Of a stretch of DNA of 64,000 bases, positions 1-7,985 are shown piece by piece. The notes beneath the pieces are model-generated. The model was not told the origin of the DNA. It did no database searches and saw only the letters and a list, made by a program, of their open reading frames with translations. The DNA is taken from positions 12,510 through 76,509 of the forward strand of contig CAZJBS010000016.1 in NCBI GenBank assembly GCA_964544475.1, in the 5' to 3' direction. This DNA is from CAZJBS01 sp964544475 (GTDB lineage Bacteria; CLD3; SB21). Both the position numbers and the translations under genes were made by a program. The first letter of the stretch is position 1. Each line of letters opens with the position of its first letter.

Positions 1-1
1 C

Positions 2-118
2 CTTCTGATATCCATTCCGGTCACCGCCATCCTCAAGGTTTTCATCATGGAATGGTATGAACAGAATTTTTTCCTGCGCGAATTTCTCGGCGACGACACA
101 AAAAAAGGCGACCCGTAA
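2..118 (+). CDS. C-terminal end of an AI-2E family (UPF0118) membrane transporter, 5' truncated
   Basis: Only the last 38 codons lie in the window. The visible peptide begins LLISIPVTAILKVFI and ends in a charged tail, GDDTKKGDP. A hydrophobic segment with 'P-x-x-A-I-L-K' followed by a short cytoplasmic tail is the usual end of AI-2E/UPF0118 permeases, which move small molecules or ions across the inner membrane. The stop codon sits in the loop of the hairpin terminator at 103-128. The family call rests on this short tail alone and could be wrong; that a coding sequence ends here is better supported, because the frame is open from the window edge and a terminator follows directly. Confidence 0.5.
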   Translation, partial: LLISIPVTAILKVFIMEWYEQNFFLREFLGDDTKKGDP

Positions 119-130
119 GCCGCCTTTTCT
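101..130. terminator. Bidirectional rho-independent terminator
   Basis: AAAAGGCG (103-110) pairs with CGCCTTTT (121-128) around a 10-nt loop. It has a T run on the + side and a longer T run when read on the - strand. It separates the convergent transporter fragment and the HtrA gene. Confidence 0.8.
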
Positions 131-150
131 GTCATGGCATTCCGGTCGGT

Positions 151-1629
151 TCAGTTCTTTTTCCGCACCTCGACGGCGGTCACAATGCGCGAACGGTCGC
201 CGGACGAACTCACCAGATGAATCACGACCGCATCCCCGTCTTTCAGTCCCCTGACCTCACGAACATAGTCCTCCAGATTACTCACATCCTTGCGATTGAC
301 ACGGGTGATGATGAATCCCTCGAAGACGTTTTTTTCCTTCGCCTGGTAGGATGAGTTGGTCACAACGACGCCCCGGCCGTAATTGTAGTTCGCGTTGGAG
401 CGGTTTTCTTCGGCAATGTTGTCGACCTCAAAACCGAGGCCGTAACCGATTTGTTGTTCGGACCCCTTCTTCTCGTCCGACGGCCGAATGACCTTTGGCA
501 ATGTCGTTGTGCCGTCTTTGGAGCGCAGGACGACGTGTTTCTCGGTTTGCTGGCCATCCCTGAAAACGGACAGTTTGACGCGGTCACCCGGTTGTTTCAG
601 CGCCACGTACGCCTGCAGGTCGCCCGGTTGGTTGAGTTCGTGACCGTCGATCTCGAGGATGACATCGCCTTCCGCCAAGCCGGCTTCCTTGGCGGCCCCG
701 TTATCGGTCAGGGACTCGACGATGACGCCCTGGGCCTTTTTCAATCCCACCGCCCGCGCATAGGTGGCGTCCACTTCCCGAATCGCCACCCCGATGTAAC
801 CGCGCACGACCTGGCCGTAGGTGAGCAGATCGTCCACGACATGTCGGGCGATATTAACCGGCACGGCAAATCCGTAACCCTGGTACAAGCCCGTCTTGGT
901 GGCAATGGCCGTATTGATACCTATCAATTCCCCATCCATGTTGACCAGTGCGCCGCCACTGTTGCCGGGATTGATCACGGCGTCTGTCTGGATGAAATGT
1001 TCCACACCGTAGGAATCGCCGATAATGTCAATCTGTCGTCCGAGTGCGCTCACAATGCCGGCCGTGACCGTTGAGTTCAGACTCAACGGCGATCCGATGG
1101 CCAGAACCCACTCACCCACCTCCAGATTGTCCGAGTTGCCAAATTTGACCGTCGGTAGTTCGTTCGCGTCGATCTTGATCAACGCAATGTCCGTCAGGGG
1201 ATCCGCGCCGAGGTACGTCGCATCGAGTACCCGTTTGTCCTGGAGTTTGACACGAATTTTGTCGGCATCGCTGACGACATGATTATTGGTAAGAATATAG
1301 CCTTCCTTGCGCACAATAATACCCGAGCCGAGGCCCTGCTCAGGCATGTCTTTGTGGAATTTCTTGAACAGATCGTCCAGATTGCCGCCCAGGCTGACTT
1401 TCTTCTCCGACGTGATCGTCACGACCGCCGGGGTCACATCGCGGGCAATTTTCGCAAAAGTGCCGCTCGAAATGTCGCGCCCCCCGCCAGTCTTCAGAGA
1501 CGTTTGATGCGGCGCGCTCTGCAGATCGGGTGGGAAAAGCCCATCGCGGTCCGCATTGATGAAAAGACCCAGCGCCAGACCGACACCAAGAAACAAGAAA
1601 AGGACGCCCAGAGTCAGTTTGTCTTTCAT
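151..1629 (-). CDS. degP: HtrA/DegP-type periplasmic serine protease with two PDZ domains
   Basis: A 492-residue envelope protease that degrades or refolds misfolded exported proteins. An N-terminal hydrophobic segment (about residues 5-24) acts as signal or anchor. The trypsin-like domain carries the triad His117 (in LTNNHVV), Asp147 (in LTDIALI) and Ser224 (in PGNSGGA). Two PDZ domains follow, roughly residues 270-370 and 395-490, as in the DegP/DegQ class. The ATG at 1629 is chosen because GGAGGA lies just upstream; the frame stays open further 5' but only within the upstream nuclease gene. That gene ends in ATGA overlapping this start by 4 nt, so the two are translationally coupled. A second, one-PDZ HtrA lies at 38441-39547. 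Confidence 0.93.
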   Translation of the reverse strand: MKDKLTLGVLFLFLGVGLALGLFINADRDGLFPPDLQSAPHQTSLKTGGGRDISSGTFAKIARDVTPAVVTITSEKKVSLGGNLDDLFKKFHKDMPEQGLGSGIIVRKEGYILTNNHVVSDADKIRVKLQDKRVLDATYLGADPLTDIALIKIDANELPTVKFGNSDNLEVGEWVLAIGSPLSLNSTVTAGIVSALGRQIDIIGDSYGVEHFIQTDAVINPGNSGGALVNMDGELIGINTAIATKTGLYQGYGFAVPVNIARHVVDDLLTYGQVVRGYIGVAIREVDATYARAVGLKKAQGVIVESLTDNGAAKEAGLAEGDVILEIDGHELNQPGDLQAYVALKQPGDRVKLSVFRDGQQTEKHVVLRSKDGTTTLPKVIRPSDEKKGSEQQIGYGLGFEVDNIAEENRSNANYNYGRGVVVTNSSYQAKEKNVFEGFIITRVNRKDVSNLEDYVREVRGLKDGDAVVIHLVSSSGDRSRIVTAVEVRKKN

Positions 1630-2297
1630 ACGATTCCTCCGTGTTCGCCAAGATGCAAAATGTTCTCGTTTTCCGCCCGCCGGACCTCCGATATCAGCTT
1701 CCGGGCTCGGTCGCGCCGCCGCCGATGCTCGCGTCCTTTGATCCCGTACTGCTCCAGCACGGCCCGGTGGACAAAAATGGGACATTCAAAACGCAGGGCC
1801 AGGGCTATCGCGTCACTCGGCCGTGCGTCCATTTCAAGAAGCTCACGGCCATTGGCAATGTACAGTTTCGCAAAATAGGTGTGATCCGCCACGTGTGAAA
1901 TCTCGGCCTCGGTGAGGCGCATGTCGGTGGTTTCCATCAGATTCTTGAGCAAATCCGGTGTCAAAGGTCGCGGCGGCGTTCGGTGATACAATTCGTATTC
2001 GATGGCGGTGGCTTCGTTTTCACCGATGCCAATGGCCAGGAACGTGTCGGCCGTCATATCCTGCAATACGAGCGTGGCCCCGCCATCCGTCGTGTCCTTG
2101 ACGACATTCAAAACCTCCATTTCAACGAAGTTGGTGCGGTCGTGTTTCGTCCTGGTTTCATCCTTCAATAAGAATAGTAGACTTATAGCTCCGATAAATA
2201 AGACCAGTGACAGAATAGCTGCCGTCACCGGACCGCGCCGTTTCCTCATCGCCTTAGCAGGTTCCAGCTTGTCGGAATGGTCGATAACGGGTTGCAT
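1626..2297 (-). CDS. Membrane-anchored bifunctional nuclease family protein (DUF151)
   Basis: A 223-residue protein. Residues about 22-45 form one hydrophobic transmembrane segment. The rest (from about residue 58) matches the bifunctional nuclease/DUF151 fold, recognised by the ARPSDAIALALR segment and the preceding acidic stretch; characterised members show RNase and DNase activity. The C-terminus is Arg/Glu-rich, like the UvrB/C-motif tail of some family members. Its stop overlaps the HtrA start (ATGA). The start at 2297 has a weak GAAGG upstream; an internal ATG at 2249 is an alternative that would shorten the cytoplasmic end without losing the membrane segment. A membrane anchor is not usual for this family. 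Substrate unknown. Confidence 0.8.
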   Translation of the reverse strand: MQPVIDHSDKLEPAKAMRKRRGPVTAAILSLVLFIGAISLLFLLKDETRTKHDRTNFVEMEVLNVVKDTTDGGATLVLQDMTADTFLAIGIGENEATAIEYELYHRTPPRPLTPDLLKNLMETTDMRLTEAEISHVADHTYFAKLYIANGRELLEMDARPSDAIALALRFECPIFVHRAVLEQYGIKGREHRRRRDRARKLISEVRRAENENILHLGEHGGIV

Positions 2298-2325
2298 GGC
2301 TAAGCCTTCGGATACTATCCAAAAT

Positions 2326-2356
2326 GCAAAAAACCCAAGGTGTTAAGCCGTGGGTT
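2326..2356 (-). terminator. Intrinsic terminator in the leader of the nuclease-HtrA operon (attenuator or sRNA end)
   Basis: On the - strand AACCCA (2356-2351) pairs with TGGGTT (2337-2332), with an inner GGC/GTT-type extension, followed directly by a six-T run. It lies between the promoter at 2423-2451 and the nuclease start at 2297, so it would stop transcription before the gene. Confidence 0.6.
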
Positions 2357-2422
2357 GGAGATCAGTCACCGTGGCCGGGCGTGGTCTGTCATTTTCAGAA
2401 TGATGGTGATTAACACGTGAAA

Positions 2423-2451
2423 AATATACAGAGCCAAATCGGGCGAATCAA
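2423..2451 (-). promoter_or_regulatory. Sigma70-like promoter for the nuclease-HtrA operon or a short leader RNA
   Basis: On the - strand TTGATT (2451-2446), a 17-nt spacer and TATATT (2428-2423). Predicted start near 2416, about 120 nt before the nuclease ATG. Confidence 0.6.
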
Positions 2452-2485
2452 GCTGAATATTGGGCTTCAAAAGGCAAAATACATG

Positions 2486-2514
2486 TTGACTTTCGACATT
2501 ATTTTTATTAAATT
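2486..2514 (+). promoter_or_regulatory. Sigma70-like promoter of queA
   Basis: TTGACT (2486-2491), 17-nt spacer, TAAATT (2509-2514). The queA ATG follows at 2560 with GAGGA just upstream. Confidence 0.65.
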
Positions 2515-2559
2515 TACGCGATTCAAGGAGAAATTCAAACAAAAATCCTGCGAGGAATC

Positions 2560-3588
2560 ATGAAACTCTCCGATTTCAGGTTCAAGTTGCCTGAGAAGTT
2601 CATCGCCCAATACCCTGTCCGGCATCGTGACAAAGCCAAACTCATGGTTCTCAACCGCAAAGCGGACACAGTCGAAGATTACGTATTCAACGAAATCACG
2701 GACTTCATAACCAGGAAGGATTGTCTCGTCATCAATGAGACCCGTGTTTTTCCGGCCCGTCTCTTCGCACGAAAAGAAAAAACCAACGCCAAAGTTGAAG
2801 TTTTTCTGTTGCGCGAGCTCGAAAACAACCTGTGGGAAGTGCTGGTCAAACCGGCGCGCAAGGTTCGAATAGGTAACCGCCTCGTTGTAGACGGCGTATA
2901 TTGCGATGTGATTGACAACACGGTCTCCGGCGGACGCGTCGTGCGGTTTGACTACCCGGGCGGGGAATTCCACAAATTCATCGACAAGATCGGCCAGTGT
3001 CCCTTGCCGCCGTATATCAAGCGCCAGCCTGAGGACAGTGACAAGGAGCATTACCAGACGGTATTTGCGCGGGTGCGGGGATCGGTCGCCGCCCCGACCG
3101 CCGGACTGCATTTCACGAAAGACCTGATGGGTCGTTTGAAACGGAAAGGAGTGACGATCGCGCCGGTCGTCCTGCATATCGGATTGGGAACCTTCCGCAA
3201 GGTACAGGTCGAGGACCTGTCCCGTCACAAGATGGATTCCGAGTACTTCGAAATTCCGGAAATTACTTCCCGCGCCATCAATCAGACCAAGGACAATGGC
3301 GGCAAAGTCATCGCCGTCGGTTCAACGGTCGTCCGTGCCATTGAGAGCGCCGTCACCTCGCTCAATCGTGTCAAGCCCCATCGCGGCTGGACGGACAAGT
3401 TCATCTACCCGCCATATGAATTCAAGATCATCGACAAGATGATCACGAATTTCCACACGCCCGAATCGACATTGCTGATGCTCGTGGCGGCCTTTGCCGG
3501 CAAAGACCTGATGTTTAAGGCTTACAAAAAGGCCATCAAGGACGGCTACCGGTTCTACAGTTATGGCGACGCCATGTTTATTGAATAA
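2560..3588 (+). CDS. queA: S-adenosylmethionine:tRNA ribosyltransferase-isomerase
   Basis: A 342-residue enzyme, the usual family length. It transfers and isomerises the ribosyl part of SAM onto 7-aminomethyl-7-deazaguanine in tRNA to make epoxyqueuosine at the wobble position. Recognised from the N-terminal 'MKLSDFRFKLPEKFIAQYP' type opening, NETRVFPARLF near residue 60, AAPTAGLHFT near residue 180 and the C-terminal NFHTPESTLLMLV block, all signatures of QueA. A clear GAGGA ribosome binding site and its own promoter make it monocistronic, and a terminator follows at 3616. No other queuosine gene lies in the window. Confidence 0.97.
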   Translation: MKLSDFRFKLPEKFIAQYPVRHRDKAKLMVLNRKADTVEDYVFNEITDFITRKDCLVINETRVFPARLFARKEKTNAKVEVFLLRELENNLWEVLVKPARKVRIGNRLVVDGVYCDVIDNTVSGGRVVRFDYPGGEFHKFIDKIGQCPLPPYIKRQPEDSDKEHYQTVFARVRGSVAAPTAGLHFTKDLMGRLKRKGVTIAPVVLHIGLGTFRKVQVEDLSRHKMDSEYFEIPEITSRAINQTKDNGGKVIAVGSTVVRAIESAVTSLNRVKPHRGWTDKFIYPPYEFKIIDKMITNFHTPESTLLMLVAAFAGKDLMFKAYKKAIKDGYRFYSYGDAMFIE

Positions 3589-3615
3589 CATGGAAATGGA
3601 ATCGTGGCATTCGCG

Positions 3616-3650
3616 CAGGCTGTCTTTAACGGGGCAGCCTGTTTTGCTTT
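3616..3650 (+). terminator. Rho-independent terminator of queA
   Basis: CAGGCTG (3616-3622) pairs with CAGCCTG (3635-3641), followed by TTTTGCTTT. The reverse strand lacks a T run, so it works for queA only. Confidence 0.75.
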
Positions 3651-3680
3651 GTGAAGTATCGGAAAAACGGGCTGTGGGGG

Positions 3681-4988
3681 CTATCGAAGCAATATCATCT
3701 TGCGGGTTTGCGAAACCACGCCCTGTCGGCCGGTTGTCGGCCGGGCGAGCAGCCGGCAGAAGTAAACGCCGGACGCCATGCCACTCGCGTCCAACGTCAC
3801 GGCATATTCGCCGGCCGGTTGAACGCCCTGCCTGAAATTTCGCACTTCCCGCCCCAGCGCATCGTGAATGGAAATGATGACTTCATACAGGCCGGGCAAC
3901 TCGTAACGCACGTGGGTCGTTGGATTGAATGGATTGGGAAAATTCTGGCCCAAGACCACATCGCTTGGTTTCCGGGCGACATGGTCATCCACGGCCACGA
4001 CGGGATGGCGGTATTTCATGATAATGCCGCGTTCACCGACCATGTATCCCGTCAATGAATCCGGGAAAGCGATGTCAAAGACGGCCGTACTATTGGGCGC
4101 CGTCGTCCACGTCCAGTTTGTCCCGCCGTCGGTTGTATGCATGTACGTTCCTGCAAAACCGAGCGGAGACCATCCCTCCCATGCCGTCCTGAAGCCCAGG
4201 CCGCGAACCTCGCCCCAGATGCCCAGGTACGAATAATTCCAGATGACGCCGCCGTCCGTCGTCGTGGCCATGCCGGCCCCGAAATCCGGATCGCCGCCCG
4301 CACACATGATCCTGAGTGAGTCAAAATAATGGATGGCGTAGACCGGTTCGCTCGTAACGGCTTTTGGTTTCCAATTAAGTCCACCGTCGGTTGTCACCCA
4401 GATGGTACCGGCAAGATCGCGTTGGCCGCCCATGCCAAAGCCGTGGGTCGCCGAAAAAAATTCGATATGGCGTACGGGCCACGGCGCAAAAGCCGACGAG
4501 TCAATTTCTGTTGCTTCCCAGGTGTCACCGCCATCCAGCGTCCGGAGGATTTTTCCGTCAATGGTTCCGGCAAAACCATTCAGCGAATCGATAAAATCGA
4601 TGCAGAGCAGGAATTGATCATAGTGACCCAGCAGGGTCCATTGGTTCCCTCCATTGGATGTTCTGAAAATCCTGGATCCAAAGGTAGCGCTGTCCGGTGA
4701 GAATTCGTTGGCCAGGACCCAACCGCGTGAATAGCCGGCCATCTCGATGTCGGCCATGTCGGCGCCCGTCGGCAGGCTGACGGACGTCCAGTTCTGAGCG
4801 CCGTTCGATGTCCGCAGGATGGTACCGCGTTCACCGACGACCCAGCCAGTGGCGCTGTCCAGAAAACACGCCCGATTGAGATTTTTGTTCGTGGGCCGGC
4901 TGAGAGAAATCCAAAAGTCCTGCGCCGAGACGACGATAGGCGCCGACATGAATAACCAAAGACCAACCAGGCGGAAAACGCGGTACAT
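3681..4988 (-). CDS. Secreted YCF48/BNR-type beta-propeller protein with C-terminal Por/T9SS sorting domain
   Basis: A 435-residue protein with a signal peptide ending near VVSAQ (residue 22). The body contains about six to seven propeller blades with repeated 'R-T-x-x-G-G-x-x-W' motifs (RTSNGAQNW, RTSNGGNQW, RTLDGGDTW, TTDGGLNW, TTDGGVIW, TTDGGTNW), the YCF48/Hcf136-like pattern. The last ~95 residues begin LGQNFPNPFNPTT and continue with IHDALGREV and GVYFCRL, the Por secretion or FlgD-like C-terminal domain. It is probably exported to the cell surface by type IX secretion. The start at 4988 is supported by AAGGATAG upstream and by the signal peptide; a longer in-frame opening to 5042 would run through the promoter's -10 box. 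Ligand or enzymatic role cannot be read from sequence. Confidence 0.85.
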   Translation of the reverse strand: MYRVFRLVGLWLFMSAPIVVSAQDFWISLSRPTNKNLNRACFLDSATGWVVGERGTILRTSNGAQNWTSVSLPTGADMADIEMAGYSRGWVLANEFSPDSATFGSRIFRTSNGGNQWTLLGHYDQFLLCIDFIDSLNGFAGTIDGKILRTLDGGDTWEATEIDSSAFAPWPVRHIEFFSATHGFGMGGQRDLAGTIWVTTDGGLNWKPKAVTSEPVYAIHYFDSLRIMCAGGDPDFGAGMATTTDGGVIWNYSYLGIWGEVRGLGFRTAWEGWSPLGFAGTYMHTTDGGTNWTWTTAPNSTAVFDIAFPDSLTGYMVGERGIIMKYRHPVVAVDDHVARKPSDVVLGQNFPNPFNPTTHVRYELPGLYEVIISIHDALGREVRNFRQGVQPAGEYAVTLDASGMASGVYFCRLLARPTTGRQGVVSQTRKMILLR

Positions 4989-5021
4989 GACTATCCTTAG
5001 AATATCGTATGGTCGTTGCCC

Positions 5022-5050
5022 AATATAGTCTCCCGGGAGCATTCAATCAA
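5022..5050 (-). promoter_or_regulatory. Promoter of the secreted propeller gene, with a palindrome in its spacer
   Basis: On the - strand TTGATT (5050-5045), 17-nt spacer, TATATT (5027-5022). The spacer contains CTCCCGGGAG, a 10-bp palindrome (5030-5039). Confidence 0.65.
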
Positions 5051-5058
5051 GCCGTGTT

Positions 5059-5070
5059 AGGTCATGACCT
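5059..5070. promoter_or_regulatory. 12-bp perfect palindrome AGGTCATGACCT, candidate operator
   Basis: It lies between two divergent promoters. A second inverted repeat, GTCAAAG (5074-5080) with CTTTGAC (5092-5098), overlaps the -35 box of the + promoter. Confidence 0.4.
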
Positions 5071-5093
5071 GCGGTCAAAGCGCTCAAATACCT

Positions 5094-5121
5094 TTGACAA
5101 GGGTTATTAATTGCGTATATT
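5094..5121 (+). promoter_or_regulatory. Promoter of the small unknown gene at 5157
   Basis: TTGACA (5094-5099), 16-nt spacer, TATATT (5116-5121); close to consensus. Confidence 0.65.
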
Positions 5122-5156
5122 TTTCAGTCTATTTTTTTGATTGACGATATTCTCGA

Positions 5157-5567
5157 ATGACGTTTCTGATGACTTCACAGACCAGAAGACCTTCTTCTGT
5201 TGGACAACTCGTCGCACTATGCATTGCTGCGCATGTGCTGATCTCCTCCCATCCGTATCTGTTGATTACGACAATTTACAATCCATGCGAAGTCGTATTG
5301 GTCCTGGACATTCCGGACATGGATGAAGACATCTATTACCGCAAATCCGCCTCTGAAGATTATGTGGTCAAGGACGAAGTGCGACGCGATGGTTCGATCA
5401 AGGGCAAACGCATTTCGGTGCGCATCCATGCCATCCCAAATCCCTGGAGCCCTTCGGATTTTGTGGTCGTGCCGACTTTCAAAGAAATGCTGGCGGCACC
5501 CGATTCTATCCGTCTTGAGGACGGATTCCTGCCCCATATTTTTCATCCCCCCAATGTTGTTTCCTGA
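5157..5567 (+). CDS. Unrecognised small protein with an N-terminal hydrophobic segment
   Basis: A 136-residue open frame that I do not recognise. Residues about 16-38 are hydrophobic and could be a membrane or export segment; the rest is soluble and charged, with 'DGSIKGKRISVRIH' and 'PNPWSPSDFVVVP' stretches. Support for a real gene comes from the near-consensus promoter 36 nt upstream and codon usage that resembles its neighbours. No good ribosome binding site is visible; ATG codons at 5157 and 5169 are both possible starts. After the stop, CTCGCC-GGT-GGCGAG forms a tight hairpin but has no T run. Confidence 0.5.
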   Translation: MTFLMTSQTRRPSSVGQLVALCIAAHVLISSHPYLLITTIYNPCEVVLVLDIPDMDEDIYYRKSASEDYVVKDEVRRDGSIKGKRISVRIHAIPNPWSPSDFVVVPTFKEMLAAPDSIRLEDGFLPHIFHPPNVVS

Positions 5568-5601
5568 CACTCGCCGGTGGCGAGATGTTCCTCCTGTAGC
5601 G

Positions 5602-5682
5602 CGTGTCTGACTGGATGGTTGGCAAATGGGTTGACCATCCGAGATGATGAAAACTCCTCCAGCGGACGGAAGGACTGACACG
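5602..5682 (+). ncRNA. Possible structured RNA leader upstream of the TonB receptor
   Basis: CGTGTC (5602-5607) can pair with GACACG (5677-5682), closing a loop that contains the 7-bp hairpin GGATGGT/ACCATCC (5613-5619 with 5634-5640) and a weaker GAG/CTC arm. The layout is a closed multi-arm junction about 130 nt before the receptor start. The conserved core sequences of the cobalamin and TPP riboswitches are not present. Existence as a functional element is an inference. Confidence 0.3.
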
Positions 5683-5812
5683 GCCGGCGAATGGTTTCAT
5701 GGCGGCCCACGTTATTGGCCGATTTGGTTTGGTCCATCGGTGGTGGGTTTTCGTCATGCCATGGTATTCTTAACTACCACAAAATATGTCAAAGCGTATA
5801 AGGACATCAACG

Positions 5813-7936
5813 ATGGGACGATTACCGAAACTTCTGCCCATTTTGGCGGTCTGTTTGGCCGGCGGGATGGTACCCCTGCTAGCGCAGGATGAGGATACGA
5901 CGGAGGTCCGGAAAATGTACATAATCGACGAAGTGACCGTCACCGGGACCCGTACAACGAAAAAAGTCATCGACGTGCCCTTCCCTACGATGATCCTCGA
6001 TACGAGGGACTACCGGTTCGAGAGAAAGACGGCGGTCAACGATGTGATGCAGGATGTGCCGGGGCTCTTTATGCAGTCACGGTATGGCAATCATGATGTC
6101 CGCATTTCCATTCGCGGTTTCGGCAGCCGGTCCAATACGGGTATCCGCGGCGTACGAATCCTGCTCGACGGCATACCGGAATCCGAGCCCGACGGGCAAA
6201 CCCGGATTGAGGCGATCGATTTTCATTCCATCGGCAAAATCGAAATCGTCAAGGGCAACGCGTCGTCATTGTATACCAATGCGCCGGGCGGCGTGATCAA
6301 CTTCGTCAACGACATCTACTTTCCGGCGACGTTTGGCACGGTTTTCAATGAATACGGCTCCCATGGCCTCCACAGCTACGGGTTCAAGGCCGGCATCAAG
6401 ACGGAAAATTATCGCTTCCTGTTGACGTACAACCGCCATGAAGCGGACGGCTACCGGCCGCACAGCGACGACAAGTGGGACATCTTCAACAGCGTCATCG
6501 AAACAAAACCATCGAGCCTTTCGACTGTCAGCGTATTCGGCAATTACGTCAACGGCATCATCCATCTTCCCGGCTCTCTGACCAAGGCGCAGTTCGACAC
6601 GGCGCCTTTCAGCGCCAATAAGCGGGACGCCGTCGACCGGAATGCCTTCCGGCTAACCAAGAAAGGCCGGGCCGCATTACAATACAAGTCGTTTTTTGGC
6701 GATGAAAACGAATTGGATAACGAAATCGAATTGACGGGGTACATGACGACCAAGTATTTTCACCGTACGGCAGCGAGCTACCGGATATTCAATCGAGATG
6801 GTGTTGGCGCCGGCGCCCGATACATACATCATGCCGAGTTTTTTGGAAGGAAAGACGAATTTTCGATTGGCGGGGACATGTACTATCAGACCGGGCCAAT
6901 CAGCGAATTTGAAAATCATTCCGGGCAGAAAGGAGATGGTGTGACAGAACTGACGGATGAGACCATCAGCAATGCGGGTTTCTACATCCAGAATTCCATC
7001 AATGTAATCAAAGAAAAATCCGACCTCTTGATCACAGGGCGCTACGACCGAGTCGTGTTTGAAAATGAAGACCAAAACCTTGCCGTCAGAAACGCCAAGC
7101 GGCGCTTCTCTTCGTTCACGCCAAAGGCCGCATTGAACTACAAGATTACCCGAACCATTGCCGCCTACACATCGTATGGGCTTGGTTTTGACACGCCAGC
7201 CGGCAATGAACTTGACAATTTTGACCTTACTTCGAATCCAAACCTCACGCTGAACCCTGATTTGAAAGCTCAAAAATCGAGAAATTTCGAGTTGGGCATC
7301 AAAGGCAATCTGGCTGAACCTGAAAGGCCGTTTTTCAAAAGCCTGTTTTTTGAGATAACCTTTTTTAATACAAAAATAGAAGATGAAATAGTGCCGTTTG
7401 ACGTCTCAGGCTCTGCGTTCTACCGGAATGCCGCAAAGACAGACCGGACCGGATTCGAGCTTGGCACGAATTTGGAGGTGGTCACGGGGCTTCGCTTCAA
7501 GACAGCTTATGCACTTTCGAATTTCAAGTACGATTTGTACCAGGCATTGTCCCTTGACGGCGACAGCACCGTAAGCTATGACGGCAACGAAGTACCCAGC
7601 GTTCCAAAGCACAATCTTTCGCTGGTTCTTTCTTACGAACGATCTATTGTACGACATGTGACCGGTTTTGCCAAAATGACGTACCAAGCCGTATCCGGGA
7701 TGATGGTGAACGACGCCAATTCCGAGAAGAGCAAAGGCTACCAAGTTCTGAATTCAACGGTTGGATTGGACATGGTATTTGGACAATTCAATGTGCTTGC
7801 CACTGCCGGCATGAACAACATGATGGACAAAACCTATGCGGCGTTCATCAACATCAATTCCGCCAGAAAAGAATTTTATGAAGCCGGCGAACCCCGCAGT
7901 TATTTCTTTGGAGTGACCGCGGGCTACCGTTTTTAG
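5813..7936 (+). CDS. TonB-dependent outer-membrane receptor (FecA-like plug)
   Basis: A 707-residue outer-membrane transporter that takes up a ligand with energy from TonB. Signal peptide residues 1-25 (ending PLLAQ), a TonB-box-like region near residues 34-44 (YIIDEVTVTGT), a plug domain with DVPGLFMQSRYG, ISIRGFGSRS and GGVINFV, then a beta-barrel ending in an aromatic residue (GYRF), as outer-membrane proteins do. The start at 5813 is preferred over 5786 because AAGGA lies 9 nt upstream and the signal peptide starts there. No CarboxypepD-like N-terminal domain, unlike the receptor at 53839. The ligand is not evident; the plug resembles siderophore/Fe-citrate receptors. The next gene starts 50 nt downstream and is probably co-transcribed. 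Confidence 0.92.
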   Translation: MGRLPKLLPILAVCLAGGMVPLLAQDEDTTEVRKMYIIDEVTVTGTRTTKKVIDVPFPTMILDTRDYRFERKTAVNDVMQDVPGLFMQSRYGNHDVRISIRGFGSRSNTGIRGVRILLDGIPESEPDGQTRIEAIDFHSIGKIEIVKGNASSLYTNAPGGVINFVNDIYFPATFGTVFNEYGSHGLHSYGFKAGIKTENYRFLLTYNRHEADGYRPHSDDKWDIFNSVIETKPSSLSTVSVFGNYVNGIIHLPGSLTKAQFDTAPFSANKRDAVDRNAFRLTKKGRAALQYKSFFGDENELDNEIELTGYMTTKYFHRTAASYRIFNRDGVGAGARYIHHAEFFGRKDEFSIGGDMYYQTGPISEFENHSGQKGDGVTELTDETISNAGFYIQNSINVIKEKSDLLITGRYDRVVFENEDQNLAVRNAKRRFSSFTPKAALNYKITRTIAAYTSYGLGFDTPAGNELDNFDLTSNPNLTLNPDLKAQKSRNFELGIKGNLAEPERPFFKSLFFEITFFNTKIEDEIVPFDVSGSAFYRNAAKTDRTGFELGTNLEVVTGLRFKTAYALSNFKYDLYQALSLDGDSTVSYDGNEVPSVPKHNLSLVLSYERSIVRHVTGFAKMTYQAVSGMMVNDANSEKSKGYQVLNSTVGLDMVFGQFNVLATAGMNNMMDKTYAAFININSARKEFYEAGEPRSYFFGVTAGYRF

Positions 7937-7985
7937 CGCGACCATCAAGCCTTGGGCGGAATGCCCGGAAGAAAGGACAAGCATC

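Noticed and set aside
451..1074. A 207-codon + strand open frame opposite degP
   Set aside because: Antisense to the protease catalytic domain, without start signals.
5568..5812. Cobalamin or TPP riboswitch before the TonB receptor
   Set aside because: The conserved core strings of both classes are absent, although the region can fold.
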